Source: Adiantum capillus-veneris (Eukaryota > Streptophyta > Polypodiopsida > Polypodiales > Pteridaceae). From it: a stretch of DNA of 64,000 bases. Below the pieces are notes generated by a model. It saw nothing but the letters and a program-made list of their open reading frames with translations. It searched no databases and was not told the DNA's origin. This document shows positions 23,249-34,414 of the stretch, piece after piece. The position numbers and the translations under genes were made by a program. Positions within the stretch are counted from its first letter, which is position 1. Each line of letters begins with the position of its first letter. Where the stretch lies: the NCBI GenBank assembly GCA_014529385.2, contig CM043946.1:34678558-34742557 (forward strand), in the 5' to 3' direction.

Positions 23249-23917
23249 ATGATGTCGACACCTGTAACATGCACAATCACCCTGTCGGAACTCTTGAGAG
23301 TCAGACCACACTTATCGGAAGACATGGGGCAACATTTGGGGAGTAAAGGAATAAAGATTCCTCTTCAGACAAACCCTACGGTAGAAGAATACAAACGGGA
23401 AGGTCAACCCAAAGCCCAACCTGTGTCCATAAACAAGGTCAGAGATTACTGTGAAGGCGAGGAAGGTAATGTCGAGTATCGGGATATAAAGACGATAGCT
23501 ATCCTAGACAGTGGAGCGGGGGTTGCGATTGCTACTAAGCAAATATGGGAGAAATGGAGCCGTCCAACTCTCAGAAAGACGAGAATGAAACTGCAACTAG
23601 CAGATGGGTATGTAGAGAGACCATTGGGTATCCTGGACCAAATAGTTGTAACTTCGTGTGGAATTAACTATGAGCACACCTTTGCCGTGGTAGATTTCGG
23701 AAAAACAAACAACTTTGACATTATTTTGGGGCGACCTTTCATGCGTCAACTCAAAATGATACAAGATTGGGGGTATGATCAAATTTACCTAAGGCATGAG
23801 GAGCTAATAAAGAAAATCAACATGAAGGATCACAGCTATAGAGACGTTGCAAAAACACCAGTGCAAGAATTTGATTCAACCACAGTGAACAGAAAAGGAA
23901 TACCTGCGTGGTTATAA
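23249..23917 (+). pseudogene. E2 first retropepsin (PR1)
   Basis: This aspartic protease cuts gag-pol. The active site AILDSGAG has its DSGA at 23507-23518. The flap-equivalent region follows (KLQLADGYVERPLG), and the C-terminal landmark NFDIILGRPFMRQL is near 23720-23755. The domain is complete and its catalytic Asp is intact. The frame differs from the upstream segment (gag frame), so expression would need a frameshift or the break is a lesion. A TAA ends this stretch at 23915, and the frame then runs on into the spacer. Compare PR2 at 27941-28482. Confidence 0.88.
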
Positions 23918-23935
23918 ACGAAAGCACATGTTTGG

Positions 23936-24658
23936 ATGTGTGGAGCATCTGAATGTGGAGACTTAATCAAAGAGGAATGTGTGTTGGAAAGGTCCGTAGA
24001 AGACGAGGCTTATCTCCCAGAACCTTTCCCTGAACATTTATTTGAGCCATTTGGGTGGACTCAAGTATTGTCAATGTTGGATGTATGTGTTAACAAATGC
24101 ACACCAGCAAAATTTTGTGACAATGAAGGATACGACCTAGTGACGTTGCAAATGGTTAGCGTCATCCTTGAGTTAGGATCTGAGAGTGAAGAACAAGAAG
24201 AACCACTACGAGAGACTGAGTGTAATAAAATAGTTGATGAGATATCGGTAGTGGACGATAGGCATCGAACAGAGGAGAAATTCACAAACTCACTAAGCGG
24301 TGACCTTCCATCACTGGGTGATGAAATCCAAATGATAGATGCTGATGACGAAAGACCAAGTGGATCAGAGACGAATAGGAAGTACATGTCGAGACCAGAC
24401 AGGTTTTACAAGTTTCCTAACCAAAAACCTAGTCGACAAGAGCGGTATAGATCAAAGAGAACAAGGAAAGCAAGAGAGAATAAGCATAAACCCATGCCTC
24501 TTGTCAATGACAAAACGGGATGTATAAGGCTTGTAAAAACTGACGATTGTGTCAAAGACGAGGTCACTGTCCAGTTTATCAAAACTAAACCATGGAAAAA
24601 CAACAAGATGTACAAGCGCAAAAAGCAAATGACTGAGACACATAAAGAGGGAAAATAG
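23936..24658 (+). pseudogene. E2 spacer between protease and RT
   Basis: A 240-codon frame continuous with PR1. It has an N-terminal acidic part (SESEEQEEPL...), then a very basic C-terminal part (RYRSKRTRKARENKHK, KNNKMYKRKKQ). No family is recognised. A basic tail before RT could bind nucleic acid, but that is inference. The frame ends at a TAG (24656), and RT starts in another frame just after it. Confidence 0.55.
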
Positions 24659-24666
24659 GGTCTAGA

Positions 24667-25675
24667 ATGACCAAAACAGAGAGCAAAACATCATACAATA
24701 AGCTCAAACAAACCCTCAAAGACATCTGGACAACTGAAATGGAAACCGATGACACGAATTTTGACAAGATGGATGTGCCATCCCATTATAAGAAGTATAC
24801 CATACAAGATAGAAAAATTATAGTGCAACAGCCGATGAGGGAGTTGAAGGAACCTGGTACATCATACGATGATCCTGAAAAAGCCAAACGAATAGATCTA
24901 GCAGAGCCAGGAGAAGATCCAAAACCTGCATATATTGCCACGGATCTTAGTGAAGAAGAGGAGGAGCTTTTGATAGCTACTCTAAAACAGTATAGAGATG
25001 TGTTTGCATGGTCATACAAGGATCTTAAGGGGGTGGATCCAAGTATCTGTCAACACACAATACCCCTTAAGAATGACGCCAAACCAAGTAGACAACGTCC
25101 TTATACTTACAATGAGACGTCTGCGAGGAAGATCAAGGAGGAGATAGATAAGCTGAGAGAGGCAGAGTTGCTTTTGCAATGGAATGGGGAATTTTTGCAT
25201 TCAGGGTAATGGCTTTTGTTTTAACGAATGCACCAGCCACATTTCAGAGGCTGATGGGTCATGTTTTTAAAGAATATCTAAGACAGTTCTTAGAAATTTG
25301 CATGGATGACTTGTGTGTTCACTCTCTCGTAATATTGGAGCACATAGAGCATTTGACCAAAGTGTTCGAAAAATGCAGACTGTATCAGATTTGCCTGAAT
25401 CCGGAGAAATGTGTCTTCATAGTAAGACAAGGCAAAATATTGGGACATATAGTGTCCAAAAATGGTATTTTGACAGACATGGAGAAGATCAGCGTAATTG
25501 TTGATCTACCACGACCAGTAAAAGTAAATAAGGTACAGGCATTTATGGGCCATTGCGGATATTATCGCATATTTATCTACTCATACGCTATAATTGCAAA
25601 ACCACTTTACGCATTGATAACTAAATTTGAGTGGACAGATGAGTGTGAGAAAGCTTTTCAAACTTTTTGAAGCAA
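24667..25675 (+). pseudogene. E2 reverse transcriptase with internal deletion
   Basis: The first part (24667-25178) has the N-terminal RT linker: DLSEEEEELLIATLKQYRDV, FAWSYKDLKGVDPSICQH, then KIKEEIDKLREAELLL. The next residues should be fingers and palm blocks A-B, but the sequence jumps directly, in another frame, to EWGIFAFRVMAFVLTNAPATFQ (25182 onward). Roughly 75-80 residues are missing, including the first catalytic Asp and the FPLPF block that T1 and T2 retain. The second catalytic pair survives as CMDD (25299-25310), and the thumb continues to 25672. Without block A this copy cannot polymerise. It is frameshifted again before RNase H. Confidence 0.85.
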
Positions 25676-26190
25676 AGGTTGATATCCGCTCCAATTTTGA
25701 AGGCTCCGGATTGGGAAAAGATATTCCATGTCCACGTAGATGCATCAGCATATGCTATAGGATGCATACTTGCACAACCTGGAGAAAACAACATGTATTT
25801 TCCAATCAGTTACTCCAGCAGACAACTAAACAGTGCAGAGAATAATTACACAACAACTGAAAGGGAGGGTTTGGGTATGATCTATGCTGTGAAACAGTTT
25901 AGACATTACCTACTTTCCAATAAATTTGTGTTCTTCGTTGATCACCAAGCACTGTTGTACTTGGTAAACAAACCTTTCAGCACGGGGCGGATTGTACGAT
26001 GGTTCATCATACTGTTTGAGTTTGACTTCAAGGTTGTAGTCAGAAAAGAAACTGCACACCAAAGAGCGGATCATTTATCTAGAATTGTGCATGGAGAAAA
26101 CCCTTTAGGAGTTGATGATGATTTGCCAGATGCATATCTCTTCAACATAGAAATGGTTCCAAGATGGAGCGAGGATGTAATTCCTTTGTT
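25667..26190 (+). pseudogene. E2 RNase H
   Basis: Retroviral-type RNase H in a new frame: VHVDASAYAIGCILAQ (first Asp), SSRQLNSAENNYTTTEREGLGMIYAV (Glu), VFFVDHQALLYLVNKP (Asp), and HQRADHLSR near 26070 (last Asp). All four catalytic acidic positions are visible. There is no archaeal-type second RNase H after it, unlike T1 and T2. The reading runs on without a stop into the first integrase linker module. Confidence 0.85.
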
Positions 26191-27940
26191 GACTATTGGG
26201 TCATTGAATTTGACAAGACAACCATCTACCATTGTAGCATCTAGATCATTGGTAATGTTCGTTGGAAGGCTATACAAACAGGGATCGGATCAAATCCTTA
26301 GGCTTTGTGTCGAATGAAGTGAACACGACTTGTATCTACACCAGTCTCATGTTCAAACCACGGGGATTTACAATGGGCATGCACAAACGTATCAAAGATT
26401 AATGAAAATGGATGTATATTGGCCGAAAATGCAAGAAAGTGTTCATATGCATATCAAATCATGTGATATCTGCACTTTTCAAAAGCCGATAGAGCACACG
26501 ACTCTATTCAAATTATCTGTAGCACCCTGCTGGAGTAACTACATTGTTGAATACCTCACCACTGGGATACTGTCTGAAGGAATGAGTAGATCGCGCATCA
26601 AAATGATCACGAAAGAGGCAAAAAACTATGTATTGATTGAGGACAATCTTTACAAGAGGGGAAAAGACAATCAATTGAGAATGTGTGCGACGGAAGAGGA
26701 ATATGTTCCTATCTTAGAGCAAGCACACGGCGGACAAGCTGGAGGACATTTCTCAGCTGACAAAACGGCCAAAGCAATTCTTATTGTTGGCATATGGTGG
26801 CCTATACTATTCATGGATGCTGAAGAGTTTGTGAAACAATGTGACGATTGCCAGAGGACAAAAATTCCTAGAGTGCGAGATGACATGCCCTTGAGGCCGA
26901 TGATGGGGGCTAGAGCGTTTGCAAAATGGGGAATAGATTTTGTAGGACCAATTGCGCCTCCTGGATATAAAATGCACGCTCAATACATTATTGTGGCCAT
27001 AGATTAGCTCACAAAATGGGTTGAAGCGAAAGCAACAACCAAAAATGATGCGAAAACGACAGCACAGTTTTTGTATGAGAACAAGTTTCATCAGGTATAG
27101 CTTACCAATAGAGATAGTGAGCGATAGAGGGACTCACTTCGTTAATGAAGTGATCAAATTCCTATTGGATGAATTCATGGTAATTCACAAAGAAGTCAAC
27201 TCTCTATCATCCACAAGCTAACAGCCGAGCAGAAAGTACGAACAAGATTTTGGTGACAATTCTCACGAAAATTGTTGGTGAATCGAGAGCCGACTGGGAT
27301 TAGAACCTACATTTAGCTTCATGAGCATATAGAGTAGCGTACAAAACCTCAATCGGAACAACTCTGTTCAACATGGTTTATGGAATTCAAGCAATTTTGC
27401 CACTTGAATTTCTTGTCCCCACACTTCGGGTAGCTAAAGAATTAGAATGGACGGGTCATGAATTATCCGATCAAATAGATAACCTGGAAAAACTGGATGA
27501 AACTAGATTGATAGCAATTGCATCAATCTACGCACAAAAACGAAACATCAAATCATTCTTTGACCAAAATATTATCAGCAAGGAATTTGCTACGGGGGAT
27601 TACATCTTAATGTATACCCTAAAACAACATTCCCGGAAACTCAAAAAGCGAGGCAATGGTCCCTATGTGATTCATGACATATCATCTAGCCGTGCCATTA
27701 AGCTTGCAACATTAGAGGGAGAGGAGATGCCTAATTGGATTAGTGGCTGTAGATTAAATAAGTACAACCTACCACTAACCTCAGAGATGCTTGCCACAAT
27801 CCACGCTGCGAAGGAGCGCAATAACAAAGCAATTGAGACAAAAGCTCAAGCACAGGAGGAGGCCAGAATCAGGATTTTAAAGTGGAAACAGAAACAACAA
27901 CAACAAGGACTTCCTCAACCATCAGATAATGCTCCAATTC
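26191..27940 (+). pseudogene. E2 integrase with duplicated HHCC module
   Basis: Integrase inserts the DNA copy into the genome. Two zinc-finger modules occur in tandem. Module 1 has the linker RWSEDVIPLLTIGSLN...LYKQGSDQILRLC, then HHCC 1 (H at 26348 and 26378, C at 26462 and 26471). Module 2 has the linker CWSNYIVEYLTTG...LYKRGKDNQLRMC, then HHCC 2 (H at 26726 and 26747, C at 26840 and 26849). The core has its D-D-E at 26936 (GIDFVGP), 27123 (IVSDRG) and 27232 (RAESTNK). The C-terminal domain ends at PNWISGCRLNKY (27740-27770), followed by a charged, Gln-rich tail. Stops at 26315 and 27005 and two frame changes (about 27050-27100 and 27210) disable it. Confidence 0.87.
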
Positions 27941-28482
27941 CTCTTTCTATAATTCACATTGACGAGCAATGGGAAACAGGAATCGATGTTCGCATCAATG
28001 TCAGACTTCCGAATGGCAGATATCAACGAGCATTGACTGACACAGGGGCATGAGTCAATGTGGTCAACTTCTCCACTTACAAGATGCTTATCGATGAGCC
28101 TCTAGTGCAACCCTCCCGAGATTTACAAGCTGCAAACAGGGCAACAATGCCAACATTGGGGATAGCAAACTTACCAATCAATATTGATGGAAATAGTTGT
28201 CCTCATCAATTTGTCATAATGAAAGACGGAGAAATCAGAGAATCACTATGTTTGGGAGTTCCATGGATGAGAACGTACAATGCAGTTACTAAATGGTCAG
28301 AACATGCGGTGATATACAAACACAACTCTAACAGGTACATGAATCCATTCACTAAAACAGATCACTCGTTGTCGATTATCCCCGTCGACAAAAAGCAATC
28401 AGCTCATCAGCCAAAAACACCAAAAATGGCTCTTCAAAAGGTATGGACAAAGAAAACCGTCGTGCACAACAAACCAAGATAG
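27941..28482 (+). pseudogene. E2 second retropepsin-like domain (PR2), C-terminal to integrase
   Basis: In the same frame as the integrase tail, after a QQQQ linker, the reading gives VRINVRLPNGRYQRALTDTGA (DTGA at 28039-28050), a stop TGA at 28051, then VNVVNFSTYKML, LGIANLPINIDGN and the landmark ESLCLGVPWMRTYN near 28235-28275. Strand, active site, flap-side strand and the hydrophobic-Leu-Gly-x-Pro block are in retropepsin order, about 130 residues. A protease after integrase, in an element that already has one before RT, is not an arrangement I know as standard. The stop sits at the position where retropepsins usually have Ser or Ala. Activity is unproven; a structural or non-catalytic role is possible. 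Confidence 0.75.
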
Positions 28483-29043
28483 ATATGGCTGCCCAAGGCA
28501 CAACTCAAGACGACAGCAACACCATATCAACAATATTCAGGAGCTTATCCTGAGTGCAAATGGCAGCCAAAGCTGAAGACAACCAACAATTCGGCGACCA
28601 AGATCGAAGGGAAACCAAAAAGTCAACACAGGAAGCCTGAACTAACAACATGGAAATAGAAACCTAAGGAAATTCAAGATTTCAGGGAACCTACATTAAA
28701 ATCTGCAACTATAAAAACCATTGAATACAAATCGATTCCAAAAATAGTTGCCATCAAAAGACCGACAATAAAGGAGAGAGCAATTGAACTGAAAGCTCTT
28801 TTGTTCCATAAACAGCTAGCCTCAACATCGAAAGCCACTGAAAATTACATTCAGTCCCCATATCTTGCACAACACTTTGTTTCCCAATGCATGGTCTCAA
28901 ACATGAGGATAGGGCCACATTACACGGTCGTGCATAGACACAGACTTCAAAACCCATGCACATGCACACAACCTTCGTCCGGGACGACTCAGTTTAGGAA
29001 GGGGGGAGTAACTGTTGAATCTAGCAGCAGTCAGGACCATTGA
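28483..29043 (+). pseudogene. E2 pol C-terminal Lys/Pro-rich tail
   Basis: After the stop at 28480 the same frame stays open, with one further stop (TAG near 28660), to a TGA at 29041. Composition is Lys/Thr/Pro-rich (for example WQPKLKTTNN, KPKSQHRKPE), ending in a Cys/His-containing segment (HTVVHRHRLQ, CTCTQ). No family is recognised. It is probably the natural C-terminus of pol in this lineage. Confidence 0.5.
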
Positions 29044-31279
29044 GGGGTCCAACATGTATATATGTACATAATGCGTGTGTTTGTTGTTTTTCTTCATTTT
29101 TTAGAGTTCAATTTTGAACAAAGTTGATCAAAATTTGGTATTTTTTTGCATTTTTATCATCCAACCAGCATAATAATGAGCTGTAATGACAAAATCCAGA
29201 GCATTGGGATGCTTCTAGTGAAAATATATGCTTAGGGGTGAGTATAATAATTTTTTGGCTAATTTCAATTTATTTTGTTTGATTTTCGTTAATAATCTTC
29301 CATAAATTAAAAATTATCGCCCACAGTGTCGGAATCAAATTCAAGAAGCAAACGCCAAAGTATCATGATAAGGTTATCAAGCATGGAATATATGAAGCTA
29401 ATCTGAAGATGTCGAATTTCAGCCTTAATGATCATGACCGCATTTCACCAAAATCGCATCAAATGGTCATACGACGCCAGAATGACGAACGGTTTGACCC
29501 ACACATGGTATGCAGATCATCTCGAGATCAAAGGTAAGGAAAATCATCTCTATGTCATGAAAACCTCGGGGAGATATAGGTCAGGTAGGCCAAAATTCTA
29601 GCTCATTGTTCATTTTCACATTTTGAGACAGAAGAAGAGAGCTTCTTGACCTAGAGCGAGCTGCCACAATTCTACCCCGTACGGACGATTGGAGCCAGCA
29701 TTTCATACCAGATTTCACAGGTATGTTCCTTATCAAGTAAAGATCAAGTCTATTACGCATGCAAGCACGAATCATTGCACAAACGGACGGATGGATAAAA
29801 TCAAAGTCAGATTGAGTCAAATAGGTCAAGGGCCCTTAGAGGCATCAAAACAAAACTTTTTTCAAGCACAGAACACATCAATGTGCTCCCCACATTGTCA
29901 GGAACAAAACCATGTGGTCGAATCTCAGTTTGGTGGTGGTACAACGATCACGATCGGTGTACCCCACTGACCAAAGTTGACACAGAAATTGCAAAAGGCA
30001 TCCCCTCAGCTTTGCCAACAAACTGCAGGTGTCAAAAATGAATTTGGTAATTATGGTACGATCGCGATCGGTGCCCCCAGATGCAGGTTTTGCAACTTTT
30101 GGCTTGGCCCAAGATTAGAACTCAGTGAAATATACCCTCTCTTGAATTGTCATGGAAAATGCACAAATTTTGCTCATAGAATGGGTCAAATTTGTCAACC
30201 ACAACCGAAACGGGAAAAATTGACCTACAACTACCAAACTTTGACTGAAAATTATGACGGGTGGTTTGAAAGGCATACCAGTCCGACTAGAAGTCAGCAC
30301 AGTAGTAGAAAACCCCGAATGGAGCTCAGAATCTCCTACAAGGACGCAGATGACCATTTTAGTCTCGGGTGATCACACAACGGAAGAATTTGGCCGAACT
30401 AATGTCAAAGACTAAAAGGCGACTTAGAGGTGCCCAAATATCCCATTGGTATCCAAAGAATGCCTGAAAAATGCACAAGTTTGGAAAGTCTCCCAAGACG
30501 GGGTAAAAAATGCCGGATCGAGTCAGAATCAGACAACGGAGTAGGCTGATGATAGCAACACATCATGTAAGCAGTAAAAGCTCAAATACTAACATCACCT
30601 AACTCTAGGCCCCAACCAAAAATCATCAGGAAAACCAAATATGGTTAGACTTAGTAAAATAAGGTCAAATAGTGAAAAATTGCTCTAATTTGCTCAATTT
30701 AAGTCCAAACTTGAAAATAAATCATCAATGGGCTAGGCAGGCATAGGGGACCAAGGCCATCTAGTTTTCACCCAAAAAAAGCCCCGGTACTATGATCGCG
30801 ATCGGTGTACCTCAGCATCAGAATTTGACCAAAACCTAACAGATCTCTTGTACACATCTAGTTCAAGTCACCCATCAAGTTTCAAGTCAATTGGACATCA
30901 AAAACCACTTAAAAATCAAAGTCTAGTCCAAAACTCCCTTGTAACCCAAAATTGGGACTTATAAACTCAAAAGTGGTTCAAATAAAACACAGAGTGGACC
31001 AAAATGACCCTCTAGCTATTAGCAAACCACTCACGTGATCAGATCTCATTTTGGCCTCTGTACTACGCGATCGGTGTACCTCAGGCCCAAATTTGGCTCA
31101 GATTTCAATCAGTCATAGCTCTAGTCTTCCTAGTCCCACTTGTCAAATATGGACAAGAATGGATGAAATTTGTTCAAGTTATGATCAATTTTAACTTTTG
31201 AACTGCTTTTTACTAAAAGTCTAAATGCTACTGGTTGCGAAAGGAAAATCCTGACAGTTTGTGCTTCTACTGACATAGA
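29044..31279 (+). other. E2 non-coding region between pol and ORF3, motif array 2
   Basis: It is 2.2 kb without a protein domain. Four motif copies lie at 29938-29963 (CGATCACGATCG core), 30055-30076, 30786-30811 and 31060-31080 (shortened core, ACGCGATCGG). Surrounding text resembles the 5' leader (TTGACCAAAACC, CAGGCCCAAATTTGG). A weaker related phrase, GGATCGAGTCAG, is at about 30513. Before 29900 the region is AT-rich and featureless. Confidence 0.75.
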
Positions 31280-34200
31280 ATGCGTCACCAAAAGAAAGAA
31301 CGGCAATGGACAGCTGCATCATATGAAATGTATGAGCTCGCTATAAATGAAAAAGCTCACATCTCGGAGGAAATACTAGCTCAGATCCCTGCTCACATTT
31401 TCATCACGAAGTTTAGGGATGCTGATGGTGACATGGTAAAGACGACTATCATGCCACGAGAAATATGGAATCTCCGCCGAAGACCAGAGGTCATAGAAGC
31501 CGTGCGGGTCGTGCACTCGGAGCAATTTTTCAGATTGGAGCCATGGGGAACAGACTACATGAGGGCCCACGAGCTCATGAGCTCGATACAGTATGATGGG
31601 TAAGCGATGCTCACTGACAAGGATGGATCGAAGGTAAAGGTAAAGATCACAAAAGAAATCATCAACGAAGCTTTACATTTCCTTCCACGGAAACACGACT
31701 TGCTGGCAAAGACCAAGTCATTGGATAACGAGAAAGCATTCATCAAAGCAAAAGGAAACAAATACAAATACAGTGACATGATATATGGTGAGCTGGAATT
31801 ACCGATGAGGTTAATCTCTCAGCATTTCAGAGTACAAGCATACCAAGCTTTGGGAATGATTCAAGATCTTCTGGCGGCCAGTTCTCAAACAGCCTTGATT
31901 CAGAAATCAGAGCTGGTTGCTCATTCAGTTAGGACAACCACTAGTACAACATCATCGCGCTCGGCCAAAGCATCCAACAAGAGCTCAAGCGATGAAGAAA
32001 AGACGGAGACTGAAGACGAAGGAAACTCTCAAGGGTCTAAAGACCAAGGACTGTCTGAGTTTGAAGAAAGCGAGGAGGAAGACACCAGCACACCACTTGA
32101 GAAAAGAAAGAGGGAAATAAGTACAGTGCCACAGTCTCACCTTCAAAAAGCATATGCAGAGGCCCAACAAAGAGTTGAGGAAAGAAGGACCAAGTTGGGG
32201 GCTGACAGACAGGCAAGGGCTGCGCAACACAACAAACAAAAAAATGAAGGTTCGAGAAGGAAAGACAAGAAAGAATAGAAAATGCAGCTCGCATACGGGC
32301 TGAAAAGCAAAGGCTAGAAGCGGAACAAAAGGCTGCAGAAGTGGACATTTCTTCGCAATCCACTGAAGGAACAAAGGAGAAAGATGCGGTTGATGATACA
32401 AACCAAGCAGAGCAATTAAAGAGAACTCAAAGAGAGAGGAATGTAGAAGCACGACGGGCGGCGGATTTGAATCTCCAAAGGATCATAAAGATCTTAAAGA
32501 AAAGAAAAGCGGAAGCTTCTACCTCACAACCAAGGGAAGACGCATCGAAGAAGAGGTGTGTACAAGAAGCGGAGAAATCACCTCCTCCTCCCTCCCCTAA
32601 ATCACCACCTTCTCCTCCTTCACCAAAATCTCCTCCTCCTCTACCTTCTCCATCAACCAAAAAACCACCTCCTCCTCCTCCTTCATCCTCACAAAAAGAG
32701 TTTATGCCTACAGAAGCAGTAGGATACCAAGAAGCCTGTCAGGCTATTGTTGATTTTGACTACAGAAAAACCTTACAGGAATTAGAAAGACAATTCCAAT
32801 GCCAGCATGTGGTGCTGAGAGAAAAAGAAAAGTAGGTACACGAAGCCCGACAAAAGAAAAAAACTGGGCAAGAGGAGTTAGAGAGCCTACGGGCACAATT
32901 GGAGCTCACAACGCAGGAAAGAGACACTGACCGACAGCAAGGTTAGTCTCTGATTAGAGATCTGGTGGACGTGAGGACGGAGTTGACTACCAAGGAAAAA
33001 GAATGCAACGGAGAAGCTTGTATACGAAAGTGCAAGGTTTCAGAGAGTTAACAGTTCATACCTCACTGTCAAGAGTACTCTGACAACCTTGATGGCAAAC
33101 CAAGAACCTGCGAGAGCATTGGTCTCCACCTCAGACAGTGCTACAACAGAGAATACCCTAGCAGCGCTAAAAGGGGAGCTAGACCAAGAGAAACTTCAAA
33201 GGTAGCTACTCGTATCGGGAATGATGGCCCAGACGATGGCCAACAAGCAAAAGGTAAAAGAGATGGAGCAGCAATTGACAGCGGCGAGAGCAGAATTAGA
33301 GACTCAGAGATAGATCAACGAGACATTGCTGAAAGACAAAGAAGACTTGATTCCTCAACAGCAAATCAGAACAGACGCAGCCCAGGTGCAACCGCAACTG
33401 CTGCCTAGTCAAGACCTGCCTGATGTGCCAGAAACTTCACATGAAGGAGAACAAGGACAGGGATCGGCCGAGGCAGACCTAGATATTAGAGATGAGCTCA
33501 CTGAAAGCATCAAGGACATGCTAGAGAGACCCGCAAAAGAGTACATGATGTATGAAAATAAGATAATGGATTCAGCGGCCCTGGCGTTCTTACAGCCTGA
33601 AGCACAGGTGGAGGGGCTTGGCCATGAGTACCTACCATTTCCCTTGATATGCCACGAAGCAATCCTATGGAAGGAGAAGATGCGGCCGACCCTGCCACAA
33701 AACAAAGATGGGGGTTACAAAGGTGTAGCACTGACAGCTGAAGAAGCTCAAGCTCTCATTAAAGATCACCCAAAGTGGAGGCGGGAGTGGCTGGACAAGC
33801 GGCCACAGGATCTAACTAACTACCACAACGCTCCTCATCACATTCAGATAGATCCTACTTTCTACCCAGTCCATAGAAGAAGCACGTGGAAGGACTTTTC
33901 CACATGGAAAGGTTCAAGGCAGCAAAAGCTGAACTACCCAGTCCTCACAGTGCAGCATCCTCCTACAGTAGCCTATGTATTCAACACCCTGAACTCCACA
34001 ATCACCTTGCTGTGGGATGTCCCTGACGTGGCCTGTCAGATGCTAGTAAAGATAGCCCAGATGATCATCACCTGCATCCAGGTGTTCAAAGACACTGAAG
34101 GCGACGATCATCCGTGGAATCTGTTCTTGGAAGGGCATAGAGGGATCTGCTGGAATTTGCAAGACTTTCTGCCACGACATATCCTGATGGCAATGTACTC

Positions 34201-34318
34201 CAGACTCATGTATCTACCTTCACATTACTTGCAGACTTTTGAAGAGGCCTTCGTCAAAGGATTCTTTGAAATCGACTCAAGGATCTTCCACCCAGAAGCC
34301 CTGGAAGCTGTCCTTTGA
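31280..34318 (+). pseudogene. E2 ORF3: accessory protein downstream of pol
   Basis: About 1010 codons in several frames. The N-terminal domain (31280-31860) has FFRLEPWGTDYMRAHELMSS and KVKVKITKEIINEALHFLP, faintly like plant transposon-associated proteins. Next come a Ser/Glu-rich acidic stretch (31930-32090), a long charged coiled-coil region (32100-32560) and a Pro-rich segment of PPSPKSPP repeats (32580-32700). A second coiled coil (32750-33330) leads to a C-terminal globular domain (33500-34318) with HPKWRREWLDKRP, QIDPTFYPV, WNLFLEGH and LPSHYLQTFEEAF. E1 keeps the same C-terminal domain. Frame changes lie near 32280 and around 32850-33330, with stops at 31601 and 32833. No signal peptide or clear membrane span; function unknown. 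Confidence 0.75.
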
Positions 34319-34403
34319 ACACAGAGTCTTTCTGCAACACTTGCTTCATTGGAGCCCCATCAACGACCAAAGCTCTGGACATGCACGAGGGCGTGCAAGG
34401 ATA

Positions 34404-34414
34404 CAGAAGGGGAG
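34404..34414 (+). promoter_or_regulatory. E2 polypurine tract
   Basis: AGAAGGGGAG directly before the LTR start TGTTTGG. It is the expected second-strand primer. Confidence 0.85.

Noticed and set aside
9767-31080. CRISPR-like array or satellite made by the regularly spaced motifs
   Set aside because: Spacing is uneven (117-730 bp), spacers are long, and the motif lies within retrotransposon UTRs.
31280-34318. ORF3 as an envelope-like gene
   Set aside because: No signal peptide, no clear transmembrane span and no cleavage-site pattern; coiled-coil and Pro-rich regions fit other roles.
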